From a virus: a stretch of DNA of 23,921 bases. The position numbers and the translations under genes were made by a program. A model generated the notes under the pieces. It saw only the letters and a program-made list of their open reading frames with translations, was not told where the DNA came from and did not search any database. The stretch spans positions 1 through 23,921 of the IMG/VR virus record IMGVR_UViG_3300044675_006118; one strand, given 5' to 3'. Positions 1 through 9,557 of this stretch are shown here, one piece after another (position 1 is the first letter of the stretch; each line of letters starts with the position of its first letter).

Positions 1-744
1 ACTCAATTCAGTCTTGATGTAAAAACTCAACGGCTGTGTGAAATTCAGATTGAATATGTAGGTGTTACCACGTGTAAGAGTCAGCGTTGGGTTGCTGGCC
101 GAATTGATTACCCAGTTTTGCGTGCCGTTGTTGGTTACTCGATACTGTATGCTTTCTTGTGCATTTTGAGCCACATTAAAGCGATACACTCCGTTGCGAG
201 CCAGTTGCAGTGGCGGATTATTGCCACGTTCTCCTGAAAATGTGTAGAATCCATTGTTGCGGGTCACAGTGTAGGTGGCACTCAACGGAATTCCTGTGGC
301 TTCTACAACAACAGCTTCGGGCCCTAGAGGCAACCAGTAGTACTGAGCATAATTGATAAATTTGTCATAGTCCACAAACGGATCCCAGCAGTAGTAGTCG
401 CTGGTGTATAAAGCACCTGGGTTATCGACCACAGCTCCTTGCATGGCCAATGCGTCTGTGATGCCTGGATAGGTAATAGTGTCTATTACATCGTGTGTGT
501 CATCTGGATTGATTTGACAGACACCTGGTTCCAGCTGATATTGATTGCGCACTGCGGTTGGTTCTATCACGTACCCGTCTTGAGGATTTACTCCGGGCCC
601 AATCCGTCTGCCAATAAAGCCTTCGCTTTTTTTGAATTTGGGTTCCTGTACCAGTTGATCTAGAGTGGCTGCAAGAAACTGCCGATTGACCGGTGTTTGG
701 AATATTTCTGGTAAAAAATCTACTGTGCGAACAGTGGTGGCCAT
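1..744 (-). CDS. Virion structural protein, 3' end outside window (position of T4 gp7)
   Basis: The reading frame opens at ATG 744-742 and stays open to the left edge (248 codons), so the C-terminal part is missing. The start overlaps the gp6 stop as TAATG, with a GGAG ribosome site just upstream, so translation is probably coupled to gp6. The N-terminus (MATTVRTVDFLPEIFQTPVN) is followed by an aromatic stretch with YTSDYYCWDPF and NYAQYYWLPLGPEAV, then a beta-rich, Asn/Thr-rich part. I recognise this as the style of very large structural proteins in environmental T4-like phages. In T4 the gene after gp6 is gp7, a baseplate wedge protein, so a wedge or peripheral baseplate role is inferred from position only. 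No catalytic motif is visible. Confidence 0.75.
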   Translation of the reverse strand, partial: MATTVRTVDFLPEIFQTPVNRQFLAATLDQLVQEPKFKKSEGFIGRRIGPGVNPQDGYVIEPTAVRNQYQLEPGVCQINPDDTHDVIDTITYPGITDALAMQGAVVDNPGALYTSDYYCWDPFVDYDKFINYAQYYWLPLGPEAVVVEATGIPLSATYTVTRNNGFYTFSGERGNNPPLQLARNGVYRFNVAQNAQESIQYRVTNNGTQNWVINSASNPTLTLTRGNTYIFNLNFTQPLSFYIKTELS

Positions 745-3700
745 TAGATCACTCCACTTCCAGGAGCTGTCTGCAGATTGGTACTGGTCAACGCAGTAAT
801 TACTTCTACGTCATTGACAGTTGCACCATTTACAAATATTTGGTTAGGAGCCGATCTAATTTCGTATAGATCACCAAAACTCTTGAGTGGGTTGAGTGGT
901 ACTAGCACTACGCTACTGACCAAATCACCAATCTGCGCATGTACAAATGCTGCCAATTCACTAAAATAAAAAGTGTCACCAAAGTCCCAGTTGGCTAGAT
1001 CAAAATAGGTTTCCATGGTAGCTACCACTAGATTTCTAATTTCGCTTGTGCTGGCAGTGCTTCGCGTGTTTTGTATTACCTTGATTGTGGCTCTCAGGGC
1101 CTCGTCAGCCTTGCGTCCAAACAAGGGTTGGAAATCCACACTGTTGAGAATCATGTTGTCAGATATCATCTTGTATGTTTGTAGTCCTGCATAGGCAGTG
1201 TTCAAGGCATCAATTGTGGGTGGGCTTGGTTCGCTCACAGTACCAGTGCTGTCTTGCAACCAATTTTTATAACTGGTATAATACTCATTGGTAACCACAT
1301 ACACATCAATAATGTTTGTGCTGCCAGGATCTATCCTGCTGGTCAGAGGACTGTTATGACGGTACTGGAAATACAGATCCTGTCGACCGATCTCGGCCTG
1401 ATAGGTAGTGTCTAGTACCAAATTGTAGTTGCCTGCACTGTCCTGTGTCAAAAGATAAAATGCTTGACTGGTAATTGGCAGACCTGGATATTGTGCATAG
1501 GCATAAAACACCTGACCCACAGTGAATTGTGTCTGGACCAGACGGATCGAGGTCAAGGTAGGGTACTGACTGTTGACCACATTACTAGCAAGTAAAAGAT
1601 ATCTTTGCAGATTGTCAAAATCCACTGTCTGTTGGAAAAATACCAGTTTGTCGTTGGCGTCTATGGTTGGAGCTACCAAATCATCAAAAAAATCAGGATT
1701 GACCGGTATAGCAGTGCCGGGTCTGAGTTCATAACTGACTTCTACCTGGAAATCATCAGTAAGCCCATCTGTCAGCACGGGTTGATCAATAATGGTCAAC
1801 CTGGTGTCATCTGGTAATGGATAGTTCAAATCTGGCTGGCTGTTGATCTTTAATACATTCACAAAGTCTCTTATCACTGTGCCAGTTCTGCTGTCATAAA
1901 TGGGATTGGGGGTGTAGAAGAAAAATCTTGTTTCGGCCACACTGGCAAAATAATAATTCAGTGCTCTTGATACCACAGTGTAGGTTGACCCATTGGTAGT
2001 GGCCTGTATCAACCAGCTGGCATCAAGGTTGGTTCCTGTAGTATTTTGTGCATTGGTCAAACTAAAAGTTGCACCGGTAGCCAGATTACTGCTGGTTATC
2101 AGATACCAGGTGGCAGTAAGATTATTATAACCCAGTCCAAAATTTTGATTAAGGAATATTTGATTTACCACCTCCTGTTTGAGGCTGGTAGGAAGATCTG
2201 TGATCAAGATCGGAATAACTTCCGAAGGTATAGCACCAGTTGGCACATAGGTATTCAAAACCACAGGACCAATTCCACTAGGCAAATTACCCAGCCCTTG
2301 TGCTGTACCTGACAAATATACTGCTACAGGACTGGCCCAAAGTTCAGTTTTTTCACTAGGTAGACTAGCAGTGCCAACTTTTAAATTGTTTTCGGCATCA
2401 AAGAAATAGCCTGCAGGCGGCACAAATTTGACCAGACTGCCGGGCAAAATGTATTGCGAATTGTTACTAGCAAACTGTCCAATTGGTACTGGAATATCAC
2501 CGCTGTCTTGGAAATATCCTGTAGTTTCATTCACTATCACGGTGCTTTGATTCCATGATATGTTCAGTGCAGACAAGTTCGGTCTTGGAAAATTAGCGTA
2601 ATAAAACTGTGTTGATCCGGCTGCAATCAACAAGGGATTGATTTGATTATACACCACATCGCTAATGTCATTGACACTGACCCAGGAAAACTGAAATGCT
2701 GGAGTCAAATTTGCTTCAAACAGTGCGCCATCACTGGCAAAAATGTTGGTGCTGGAATATTTTCCAGTGCCATCAACTAGGTCAAGATACCTACTGGTTC
2801 CGATACTGGCTCGATTGAGAGCACTGCTTTTCAAGATGCTGTTGTACTGTGTGAAAGGAAAATTGTTGTAGTCCTCACCATTTACCATGCGATTTTGTGT
2901 GTAATACTGTGCTGGGGCACGCTGTTTGATTTCAGCAATGGTTTCTCTGGACTGCGCATTGGTTACCGGCTCGGTAATTCCGCAAGCAAAGGTAAGAGTT
3001 TCTATCTGTCCGGTGCGGCTCACATAACTGATGGGTATCTGCACGCTCTGCATTTCTTGTGGGTTGATTATGTAGGTCAATCCGTTACTGGCACGCACAT
3101 AGTTTCTGAATATGCCAACCGGGATGGTACTGAATATGCCGTCACCAAAGTTCAAGGTAATTTGATCATTTACTCTACTACTGATACTGTAGATATTTTG
3201 TGTGCCCGGTGCCAGTTGTTCCACTGCGGCTGCATACACGCTTTGCACAGATCTCCAAAAGAATCTTATACCACCCACAGTATCCAGCTGGAACAACCAT
3301 ACGTCATCGTTGTTGATGCCTTCTATATTGATGTTTACTGCTCGGTTGGTAATACGTTCCGCCAGATTAAAATCTTGATTTTGCAAACTGCCTTGTTTGA
3401 AATAAAAAAAGTATCCGGTATTGGCGCTGGCAAATCCCAACTGATCATTTCTGAACAGGATGTTGAATCCAACATCTGGCAACGGTGCTGGTTCATAGAT
3501 AAAATCTTGACCGGCTGATGTGGCATTCACTGCTTCAAACGGCATGTTTACTCCGTCAATTGTGGCTGTGTAAGGAATCACCGGTAAAAATCCTGGCACC
3601 AGATTGATGGTGTATTCGCTAGTGTCAACGCCCAGTATTGATTGAGTAACTCCGGGTCGGCCAAATCTCTGCGTGTTCACAAGACTGGCATTTATTATGG

Positions 3701-4172
3701 CTGTGAACTGTTCTTGCCAGTCAAGATTGGTAGGATCAGCCCAGTTGATTGTCAAGTTGGCCAGATTGATCCCGTTGTAATCAATCACGGATTCTGTTGT
3801 GCTGATGCTAAAAACTTTTAGATAGCCGCTGGCATTTGTGTTGCGCAAGGGAGTATAGCTGACCAGATTTGCCAGCTTGATCACGCTGTCTCTGCGTTCG
3901 GCTGTGTCTAGATAATTTTCTCGAGTGTTTAGATCAGTACGGAAGGCCAGAGCCTGGCCCATAAAAGCCATGACATCCAGCAAGGCTATAAATTCTGAAC
4001 TTTCTATGTAGTCGTTGAATGTTTCTGGGTAGTAAAGACGCAAATAGTCCACAAAACTTTTACGCAGTGTTTCAAAATCATAACTTTGAAAATCAGCTTC
4101 TCTATAGGTCTGATAGATACGCTTCCAGTCCTCTACTCCAAATATTACAGTTTGTCTTGTGGTTGTGGCCAT
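744..4172 (-). CDS. 6: Baseplate wedge protein gp6 (oversized)
   Basis: Structural protein of the contractile-tail baseplate wedge. In T4, gp6 dimers form the inner ring that holds the wedges together. The first 120 residues are typical of the family: FGVEDWKRIYQTYREADF, then DYIESSEFIALLDVMAFMG, then a run containing RTDLNTRENYLDTAERRDSV and LANLVSYTP. The protein has 1142 residues, against about 660 in T4. The extra length lies in Ser/Thr/Asn/Gln-rich beta-type sequence in the middle and C-terminal half. ATG 4172 has a GGA ribosome site and a late-type promoter element at 4191-4198. The stop overlaps the next start (TAATG). It lies directly downstream of gp25, as in T4-like baseplate clusters. 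Identification is firm from the N-terminus; the function of the extra sequence is unknown. Confidence 0.9.
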   Translation of the reverse strand: MATTTRQTVIFGVEDWKRIYQTYREADFQSYDFETLRKSFVDYLRLYYPETFNDYIESSEFIALLDVMAFMGQALAFRTDLNTRENYLDTAERRDSVIKLANLVSYTPLRNTNASGYLKVFSISTTESVIDYNGINLANLTINWADPTNLDWQEQFTAIINASLVNTQRFGRPGVTQSILGVDTSEYTINLVPGFLPVIPYTATIDGVNMPFEAVNATSAGQDFIYEPAPLPDVGFNILFRNDQLGFASANTGYFFYFKQGSLQNQDFNLAERITNRAVNINIEGINNDDVWLFQLDTVGGIRFFWRSVQSVYAAAVEQLAPGTQNIYSISSRVNDQITLNFGDGIFSTIPVGIFRNYVRASNGLTYIINPQEMQSVQIPISYVSRTGQIETLTFACGITEPVTNAQSRETIAEIKQRAPAQYYTQNRMVNGEDYNNFPFTQYNSILKSSALNRASIGTSRYLDLVDGTGKYSSTNIFASDGALFEANLTPAFQFSWVSVNDISDVVYNQINPLLIAAGSTQFYYANFPRPNLSALNISWNQSTVIVNETTGYFQDSGDIPVPIGQFASNNSQYILPGSLVKFVPPAGYFFDAENNLKVGTASLPSEKTELWASPVAVYLSGTAQGLGNLPSGIGPVVLNTYVPTGAIPSEVIPILITDLPTSLKQEVVNQIFLNQNFGLGYNNLTATWYLITSSNLATGATFSLTNAQNTTGTNLDASWLIQATTNGSTYTVVSRALNYYFASVAETRFFFYTPNPIYDSRTGTVIRDFVNVLKINSQPDLNYPLPDDTRLTIIDQPVLTDGLTDDFQVEVSYELRPGTAIPVNPDFFDDLVAPTIDANDKLVFFQQTVDFDNLQRYLLLASNVVNSQYPTLTSIRLVQTQFTVGQVFYAYAQYPGLPITSQAFYLLTQDSAGNYNLVLDTTYQAEIGRQDLYFQYRHNSPLTSRIDPGSTNIIDVYVVTNEYYTSYKNWLQDSTGTVSEPSPPTIDALNTAYAGLQTYKMISDNMILNSVDFQPLFGRKADEALRATIKVIQNTRSTASTSEIRNLVVATMETYFDLANWDFGDTFYFSELAAFVHAQIGDLVSSVVLVPLNPLKSFGDLYEIRSAPNQIFVNGATVNDVEVITALTSTNLQTAPGSGVI

Positions 4173-4190
4173 ATTTGTTCCAGTGTCTTG

Positions 4191-4198
4191 TATTTATT
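4191..4198 (-). promoter_or_regulatory. Late promoter element (AATAAATA) before gp6
   Basis: On the minus strand this reads AATAAATA, one base from the T4 late consensus TATAAATA and matching the relaxed form NATAAATA. It lies about 20 bases upstream of the gp6 ATG in the short gp25-gp6 gap, the spacing expected for a gp55-dependent late promoter with a very short leader. It would give gp6 and downstream genes an internal start within the operon. Confidence 0.5.
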
Positions 4199-4218
4199 GA
4201 AAATATTATATGGTCAGT

Positions 4219-4593
4219 TTATACAAAAGTGGCCACTCGTTGATTTTGATCAAAAAACACACTTAATCGTTGTGCATCTGTGGTCTGTACCACTGTGAGT
4301 TCTAGTTGCAATAGTAAACCGTTCTGCTGTGGAAACACTTCCAGCGCACTGATATATATACGCGGATCGCCCGCGGCCACTCGTTGTATTTCAGCATAGA
4401 TTTGAGTAAGTGTGTCTTGCGTTTGATTTTCAAACAGCATGTCAAACAAGGTTGTACCATATGCACACCGTCCTACCAGTTCACCTTGTCTGATGTTGAA
4501 AGCGTTCAATAAATCACGCTTGATCAATTCAAAATCAGTCAGTGTGAAATATTTGTTTTGATTGATTGTGTTGAATCCAATAAAGGTTGTCAT
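4219..4593 (-). CDS. 25: Baseplate wedge protein gp25
   Basis: Wedge protein of the gp25 / lysozyme-like baseplate family (T4 gp25 has 132 residues; 124 here). In T4 it sits in the inner baseplate next to gp6 and gp53 and helps start sheath assembly. Visible family features are the N-terminal LIKRDLLNAFNIRQGELVGR, the following YGTTLFDMLFE, and the later IQRVAAGDPRIYISALEV segment, which are the usual 'l.qNi..il.t..Ger...p.fG..l...lFe' pattern. Start ATG 4593 has a good AGAGG ribosome site overlapping the end of the upstream gene. It lies between the 624-residue structural gene and gp6; the gp25-gp6 order is conserved in T4-like phages. Confidence 0.9.
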   Translation of the reverse strand: MTTFIGFNTINQNKYFTLTDFELIKRDLLNAFNIRQGELVGRCAYGTTLFDMLFENQTQDTLTQIYAEIQRVAAGDPRIYISALEVFPQQNGLLLQLELTVVQTTDAQRLSVFFDQNQRVATFV

Positions 4594-4600
4594 GTTGTAT

Positions 4601-6475
4601 TTAACCTCTAATAGTTTGTGTCAACACATTAGAAATCACCCCGCCTGCGTTGGTTGCAGCGCCCCTGGCACTGGCCACTGCAGCAGTGGCCACACTGGAA
4701 ATCTGAGATGCTTGTGCCAACAAAGCTCCTCCTTGACTTTTGAGATTTTGCAAGGTTTTTTGAGCACTGGCAATGTCAAGACCGGCACCCAGACTGAGGC
4801 TGTTGACAGACGGGTATTCAAAAGTGGGAACTGGTATTTTGTTACTGCCTAAAATTTTCACAAACGCTGCATCCACCGTGGAACGATCCACTGTGTTGCT
4901 AAAACCGGCTGCTACCTGTGTGGCTGACACAAGGCCATCACCACCACCGCCAAGAAGGCCGCCTAGTTTTCCCAGGCTACCAAGATCTGCCAACTTGGAC
5001 AAATTGGCTAGTCCTCCAGTCAGCTTGTCTCCTATGCCTCCCAATCCAGCAGTCAGCGCAGCCACGCTGTTTGTGACAGCACCGCTGAGATTATCTGCCA
5101 GTCCAGAGGCACTGCCAGTAAGTCTGTCGGCCAGTCCACTTATACTACCGGCGTCAAAATTTCCTAGATTGCCAAGATTGGCCCCAGGTGTGGCAAAGGT
5201 CGTGGCAAATTGACTGGCCTTGCCAGTGATATTGAGCGCACTTGTGAGACTGGATATGTTGTCACCTGCACCACCTACCAGACTGTTTACTGAACTGGTT
5301 ATAGCGGACAAGACTCCACCGTTGCCTTGCGACCATGCTGTGGCCGCTTCGGTGCCGAAACGGCTGGCAGTGGCTACCAGCGCACCCACATCACCAATTG
5401 AGCTTCTAGAAAGACCGCTGGTCAGACTGGCCACACCGGGTATTGCACCAATGGCACCAGATCCTATGGTTGATAAATTTGTAGTGGCGCTGCTCAACAG
5501 GCTGGCAACAGGAGTACCACTCAGTGCCGAAGATAACACAGTGGGCACACTGAGACTGGTATTGGTCAATGCACTCAAAGATGATATGCCTTGCAGACCG
5601 CTTTGAGTAAATATCTGCCCTTGACTGGCCAAAATTGATGGCAGAGCAGGCACAGAAATAGCACCGGTGCCCAACAGACCTTGATAGGCATTCTGCATCA
5701 AATTTACCTGCGCTGAATTTTGTGCTGTAACACTACCCAAAAAATCTTGTGCGGAGTTTATACCACCACGTCCGGTCCATATTGCAGGCGAACTTAACAC
5801 CGCAGTAAGTGGAGCCGGATCAAATATAAATCGTTGCCATACCCCGGGCTTGACCAATCCAACCTGTTCCAGTTGTGGCACTGTCAGCCCAAACTGTCCA
5901 ACTCCTTTGCTATCGCTCATGACATTGAACGGCTGATCCACAAGATTGGCTATCTGTGCCAGTATACCTCTGACCTGATCTGAACTGAGTGGGCCTATAG
6001 GCGGGGGTGCTAGATCTGTGGTGATCCCAATTACAGTAGACGATACGTTGCCGGTGACACCGGCGGACCCTCCTGCGCTGACATTCACAAGATCAGCCTG
6101 CGTAATAGGATTGGTTAAGGGTATGTTGATCAAGGATGGTATGGCACGCACAGTAGGACCAGCATTGACCAAAGACACAATGGCTGCTGCTTCAACTGGC
6201 ATGCTGGCCGGAGTGCTGGTGGTAGGCACACCGTTGACCACAGAGAGAATGGCTGTGATATCTACTCCGGCTGTGCCCCGATCCAGTCTACTGAGAGCAA
6301 ACTTGCTGACCATGACTTGTGCAGAGGTCAATGTTTGACCAACACTGTATCCCACAAATGTGCCGGCTGCCACTTGATTGAAAAAGATCAAGTCTGCTTC
6401 CAGCTGTGTGGTACCAGCTGGCGCTGTCATGGTAAACTCAGAGCCGGAAGGCAAGGTGTATTTGAATAGACTCAT
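4601..6475 (-). CDS. Ala/Gly/Ser-rich baseplate-associated protein (624 aa), possible muralytic domain
   Basis: I chose ATG 6475 (MSLFKYTLPSGSEF) because it forms an ATGA overlap with the gp5 stop. An in-frame ATG at 6619 would bury 48 residues inside gp5. The protein has 624 residues. Roughly residues 180-300 are the most protein-like part, with SKGVGQFGLTVPQLEQVG, then AIWTGRGGINSAQDFLGS and a QNAYQGLL helix. That layout recalls the GxxQF...L...G pattern of some phage lysozyme or transglycosylase-like domains, but I see no convincing catalytic Glu before it. The rest is low-complexity Ala/Gly/Ser/Leu sequence with helical heptad-like runs, ending in a folded C-terminal part with KIPVPTFEYP. 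It sits between gp5 and gp25, so a hub, spike or cell-wall-penetration role is inferred. The family is not recognised. Confidence 0.7.
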   Translation of the reverse strand: MSLFKYTLPSGSEFTMTAPAGTTQLEADLIFFNQVAAGTFVGYSVGQTLTSAQVMVSKFALSRLDRGTAGVDITAILSVVNGVPTTSTPASMPVEAAAIVSLVNAGPTVRAIPSLINIPLTNPITQADLVNVSAGGSAGVTGNVSSTVIGITTDLAPPPIGPLSSDQVRGILAQIANLVDQPFNVMSDSKGVGQFGLTVPQLEQVGLVKPGVWQRFIFDPAPLTAVLSSPAIWTGRGGINSAQDFLGSVTAQNSAQVNLMQNAYQGLLGTGAISVPALPSILASQGQIFTQSGLQGISSLSALTNTSLSVPTVLSSALSGTPVASLLSSATTNLSTIGSGAIGAIPGVASLTSGLSRSSIGDVGALVATASRFGTEAATAWSQGNGGVLSAITSSVNSLVGGAGDNISSLTSALNITGKASQFATTFATPGANLGNLGNFDAGSISGLADRLTGSASGLADNLSGAVTNSVAALTAGLGGIGDKLTGGLANLSKLADLGSLGKLGGLLGGGGDGLVSATQVAAGFSNTVDRSTVDAAFVKILGSNKIPVPTFEYPSVNSLSLGAGLDIASAQKTLQNLKSQGGALLAQASQISSVATAAVASARGAATNAGGVISNVLTQTIRG

Positions 6476-7989
6476 TTGGTTTTTGTAATAGTTACTCCGG
6501 CTGGTACGCCGGGTGCATTGGGCGGTGGGGTTGGTTGTCCAGCCTTGCCCAAGCTGTTTTGCACAGACACCCCTTGGTTGTGATAAGGATATGGTTCGTG
6601 GCTGGGTGCTCGGGTACAACAGCTTTCTGTACCAGTAGGATCTATCTGCCAGCCAGTGCTGTTATCAAATTCTGAGTTGGGTTGTAGATAGGTCACAATG
6701 CCTTTGGGAGTTTCCACATCTTGTGCTCCGCCACTGTTGAGGTTCAACTTGCTTCCAGCCAGGCTCAGTGTTGATTCACAACTCCAGCTGCCAAGTGAGC
6801 TTTTGATAGCTACCGGTCCGCCGCTTTTGATTCCCAGACCCGATGTGCTGTACAAACTCAATCGGGTCTTGCTGGCAACATCAATTTCTAAATCACTTTG
6901 TATGCTGGTGCCTTTTAGACTTTTGAGATTCATTTTTCCACCAGCAAAAATATTCACATCTGCATCAGCATGTAGATTGATAGTGCCGTCAGTTCGCATG
7001 TTTATGCTGTTGGTGCTGTAAACATCCATGGTGCCTTCTTGTCCCAATTCAATCCAGGCCTGTCCATTGGCATGACAGATGTAAAAACAGTTGCCATCAT
7101 CACTCATGGTGATTTGGTGTCCTTTACTGGTCCTGATACGAATCAAGTTGTCGGATCCATCTTGAGCACCATCATCCATGACAAAACTGTGTCCGCCTCG
7201 TCGACCAATTACCTTGATGTCATCCAGGGTCTGGCTTGCCAGTGCCTGTTCGTCAAGAGTGTCTCCCAGTCCACCCTGATAGATAGCTCGGCCTGGTGTG
7301 CTTATTCCGTAACAGTTGCTGGGGCTTTCACGTTGTGAACTGGACGCAATACTTCCGCGCACATTGTCATTGTTTAGCCCTTGCTGGAACAAGATGCCAG
7401 CCACATAGCTATGTACCGGCTTCTTTTCATTAAAGAAAGTGGCACTTTCACTGGTTTGAGGATTAGACGGAGCAGTGTTGATTTCAGTTACAGGTAGTCT
7501 AGCAGAATTGCCCAGATAGCTGGCCTGATCTGCATTTTGAGTCTGCGCCCTGTCTTGATCGACTGCTCCAATGGCTGGAATCATGTGTGTGACTCCATCT
7601 TCTGGCAGACAACCAATGTAGTATCCATTGCCCGGATCATCGTTGACAAAAAAGCACAATACCCGTACACCTATGTCGGGCGGAGTGAACCACATGCCAT
7701 AGCTTTGTTGATTGCCATCCAGAAAAGTTCCAGTACCAGCACTACCTCCCTTGGGCGTGGCTCCATAGAAAGGTGGACAATAGCTTACTGTGCGCCAAAA
7801 ATCAGAATTGTCCTTGCCTTTGCCGTCGTTGAATGACTCAATGTACACCTGTAGTCGACCCATGCGAGTGGGGTCATGGTTGTTGCGCACTTCTCCAATG
7901 TAGGGACCCGGACTGCCCGGCAGTCCGCCACGATCCTGGTCGAACGTGCTGGGAGTTCCTGTGTTGCGTTGATAATCTAGTAAGCCCAT
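6472..7989 (-). CDS. 5: Baseplate hub / spike protein gp5, without lysozyme domain
   Basis: Central spike of the baseplate, equivalent to T4 gp5 and related to VgrG. Residues about 28-140 form the OB-fold domain: PYIGEVRNNHDPTRMGRLQVYI, then MWFTPPDIGVRVLCFFVN and NGYYIGCLPED. Residues about 255-290 carry a HSFVMDDG...IRIRTSKGHQI segment. Residues about 300-400 are a series of short alternating strands (INMRTDG, INLHADAD, NIFAGGK, NLKSLKGT), as in the gp5 C-terminal triple beta-helix. T4 gp5 (575 residues) carries a lysozyme domain between these parts; none is visible in these 505 residues. The end is Pro/Gly-rich. ATG 7989 is 15 bases after the preceding stop, and the stop overlaps the next gene by ATGA. 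Confidence 0.85.
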   Translation of the reverse strand: MGLLDYQRNTGTPSTFDQDRGGLPGSPGPYIGEVRNNHDPTRMGRLQVYIESFNDGKGKDNSDFWRTVSYCPPFYGATPKGGSAGTGTFLDGNQQSYGMWFTPPDIGVRVLCFFVNDDPGNGYYIGCLPEDGVTHMIPAIGAVDQDRAQTQNADQASYLGNSARLPVTEINTAPSNPQTSESATFFNEKKPVHSYVAGILFQQGLNNDNVRGSIASSSQRESPSNCYGISTPGRAIYQGGLGDTLDEQALASQTLDDIKVIGRRGGHSFVMDDGAQDGSDNLIRIRTSKGHQITMSDDGNCFYICHANGQAWIELGQEGTMDVYSTNSINMRTDGTINLHADADVNIFAGGKMNLKSLKGTSIQSDLEIDVASKTRLSLYSTSGLGIKSGGPVAIKSSLGSWSCESTLSLAGSKLNLNSGGAQDVETPKGIVTYLQPNSEFDNSTGWQIDPTGTESCCTRAPSHEPYPYHNQGVSVQNSLGKAGQPTPPPNAPGVPAGVTITKTK

Positions 7990-8004
7990 GTGGATATCTT
8001 TCTA

Positions 8005-9555
8005 TTATTGAGTATTGGCATCGGATCCGCCGCGCTGGTCACTTGTGCGGTTTGCTGTTGGTCGTCTCCGGCCGGCGTTGGGGAATCTGCCAAATGCCGC
8101 ACCTGTCAGGCCAGGGTCAATGCTAGAATAATTTGGCACAGTGGTATCCAGGATTGGCGCAGTACGCACCGCGACTGACGGTGCAACCGGTGCTGGTTCC
8201 TCGGCCCGTGGAGCAGGTGGAACTGCAAGTGGCTCTATCAGCAGTTTGCCTTCTAGTTCTTGTTCAAATCGACCTTTGCTAAAAAAACTCTTGCACGTAA
8301 CGGCTGTGTAGGTATAGTTTTGTCTTGCCCGACCTTGTTGATTGTTCACATTCATGATGCCGACGCTGAAATCATAGTCCTGAGGTTGATTCCAGCTGAT
8401 ATCAAATATCACAGCCTGACTGTCGTAGTTGATGGTTCCGTCAGGATTGAACGGTGCAAATGTAAATTGTCCGTTGCTGGAGCCACCAGCAACCTCGCCC
8501 TGTTGTATCCAGGCCGGATCTCCTATTATACGCAATTTCACATTGACGGCGTCAGTGGGCGAATAGAAAAAATCTGTAAAACTGTCTGCAGCCTGATTGG
8601 TTGTATCAAAAGTTTGTTGTCCAGTTTTTTGCGTGGTGGTTGGCATGTTTGTTCTGCTGTATTGCTCGCGATAATCTGTGGTGGTCAGCTTGGCAGCAGA
8701 CTTTGCTCCAGCGCCGGTGATGATCAATTTGTAAAGGTAATCAAAGTTCTGTTCAAAATTTAGAATCTGTGTATTTTGTCCGGTAAACCAGTATTGAAAA
8801 CTTTTATGGCTACCGCGATATCGACTTTTGGGGAAAAACTCACTCTGCACACTGGCTACAGAATAAGGAGTGACCAGATAATTCATGTTGTAGGCATAGT
8901 CACCTATTATGCCGTCGTAACCAAGACTGGTTGCTTCTACCGTGATCTTGTACCACACCGTGTTTGCGCCGCCGGCTCCAGGATTGGGTCGTTGCACTTG
9001 TGTCACAGGATCAATATCAAACAGAGCCTGATCGGACACAAAGTTACTGCTACGCAAGATTTGATCTATTGCTTGCACTATCTGTGTGCCTTGCTGAATG
9101 GACACATTTTGACTGTTGTTGTCAACTCGGTCGGTGTCTCGATCCAGTGCTTCTTTGGCTGTGCTAACATCCTTGAGGGCTGTCTTGGATCTATCGGTGC
9201 TGAGAGGTTTTTTCAATGTGGAGCCACCAAGATCTTCTGGAAGAAATTCTATATGATAAAAATCTGCAATTTCACGTTTGCCGGTCTTGACCAGGTCATT
9301 TTGATATGTGTTCATGAACTCTGCCAGCCCGGTAAACACATAATTTTGATTGCCAGTGGGTGCTGCTGGAGCATTAGCTGGAGCATTGGCAGCATTGGTT
9401 GTTGTGGCAGGTTGAATTTGAGATTGTCGTGCTCGGTCTACATCTGCCTGAGTCGCTCCACGTGGCAAATCTGGTGCTATGCCAGTTCCTCGGCCACCAT
9501 TGGCTGCGGCAAATCGATTTTGTTCTACGTTTTTGAAATTGTTTATTCCTGCCAT
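8005..9555 (-). CDS. Virion structural protein (516 aa), baseplate hub region
   Basis: Start ATG 9555 follows the upstream stop by two bases, with a strong TAGGAG ribosome site. Residues 1-80 are low-complexity (Asn/Ala/Pro/Gln-rich, likely disordered), followed by YVFTGLAEFMNTYQNDLV. Residues about 165-300 are beta-rich and aromatic (WYKITVEATSLGYDGIIGDYA, then YRGSHKSFQYWFTGQNTQ), with NFEQNFDYLYKLIIT as a likely helix. The tail from about 450 is Pro/Ala-rich. The position just upstream of gp5 suggests the hub ring (the T4 gp27 position), but I cannot show similarity to gp27 from motifs. I recognise it only as the kind of structural protein found in environmental T4-like phages. Confidence 0.75.
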   Translation of the reverse strand: MAGINNFKNVEQNRFAAANGGRGTGIAPDLPRGATQADVDRARQSQIQPATTTNAANAPANAPAAPTGNQNYVFTGLAEFMNTYQNDLVKTGKREIADFYHIEFLPEDLGGSTLKKPLSTDRSKTALKDVSTAKEALDRDTDRVDNNSQNVSIQQGTQIVQAIDQILRSSNFVSDQALFDIDPVTQVQRPNPGAGGANTVWYKITVEATSLGYDGIIGDYAYNMNYLVTPYSVASVQSEFFPKSRYRGSHKSFQYWFTGQNTQILNFEQNFDYLYKLIITGAGAKSAAKLTTTDYREQYSRTNMPTTTQKTGQQTFDTTNQAADSFTDFFYSPTDAVNVKLRIIGDPAWIQQGEVAGGSSNGQFTFAPFNPDGTINYDSQAVIFDISWNQPQDYDFSVGIMNVNNQQGRARQNYTYTAVTCKSFFSKGRFEQELEGKLLIEPLAVPPAPRAEEPAPVAPSVAVRTAPILDTTVPNYSSIDPGLTGAAFGRFPNAGRRRPTANRTSDQRGGSDANTQ

Positions 9556-9557
9556 GC

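Noticed and set aside
2895-3518. 207-codon plus-strand frame opposite gp6
   Set aside because: Fully inside gp6, no recognised domain, no ribosome site.
4773-5606. Two plus-strand open frames (146 and 128 codons) opposite the Ala/Gly/Ser-rich gene
   Set aside because: Long antisense frames are expected where the real frame is of biased composition; the predicted proteins are Pro/Ala-rich low complexity.
6475-6619. Upstream start for the Ala/Gly/Ser-rich gene
   Set aside because: It would add 48 residues fully inside gp5 with no protein-like pattern; the ATGA overlap at 6475 matches the other junctions.
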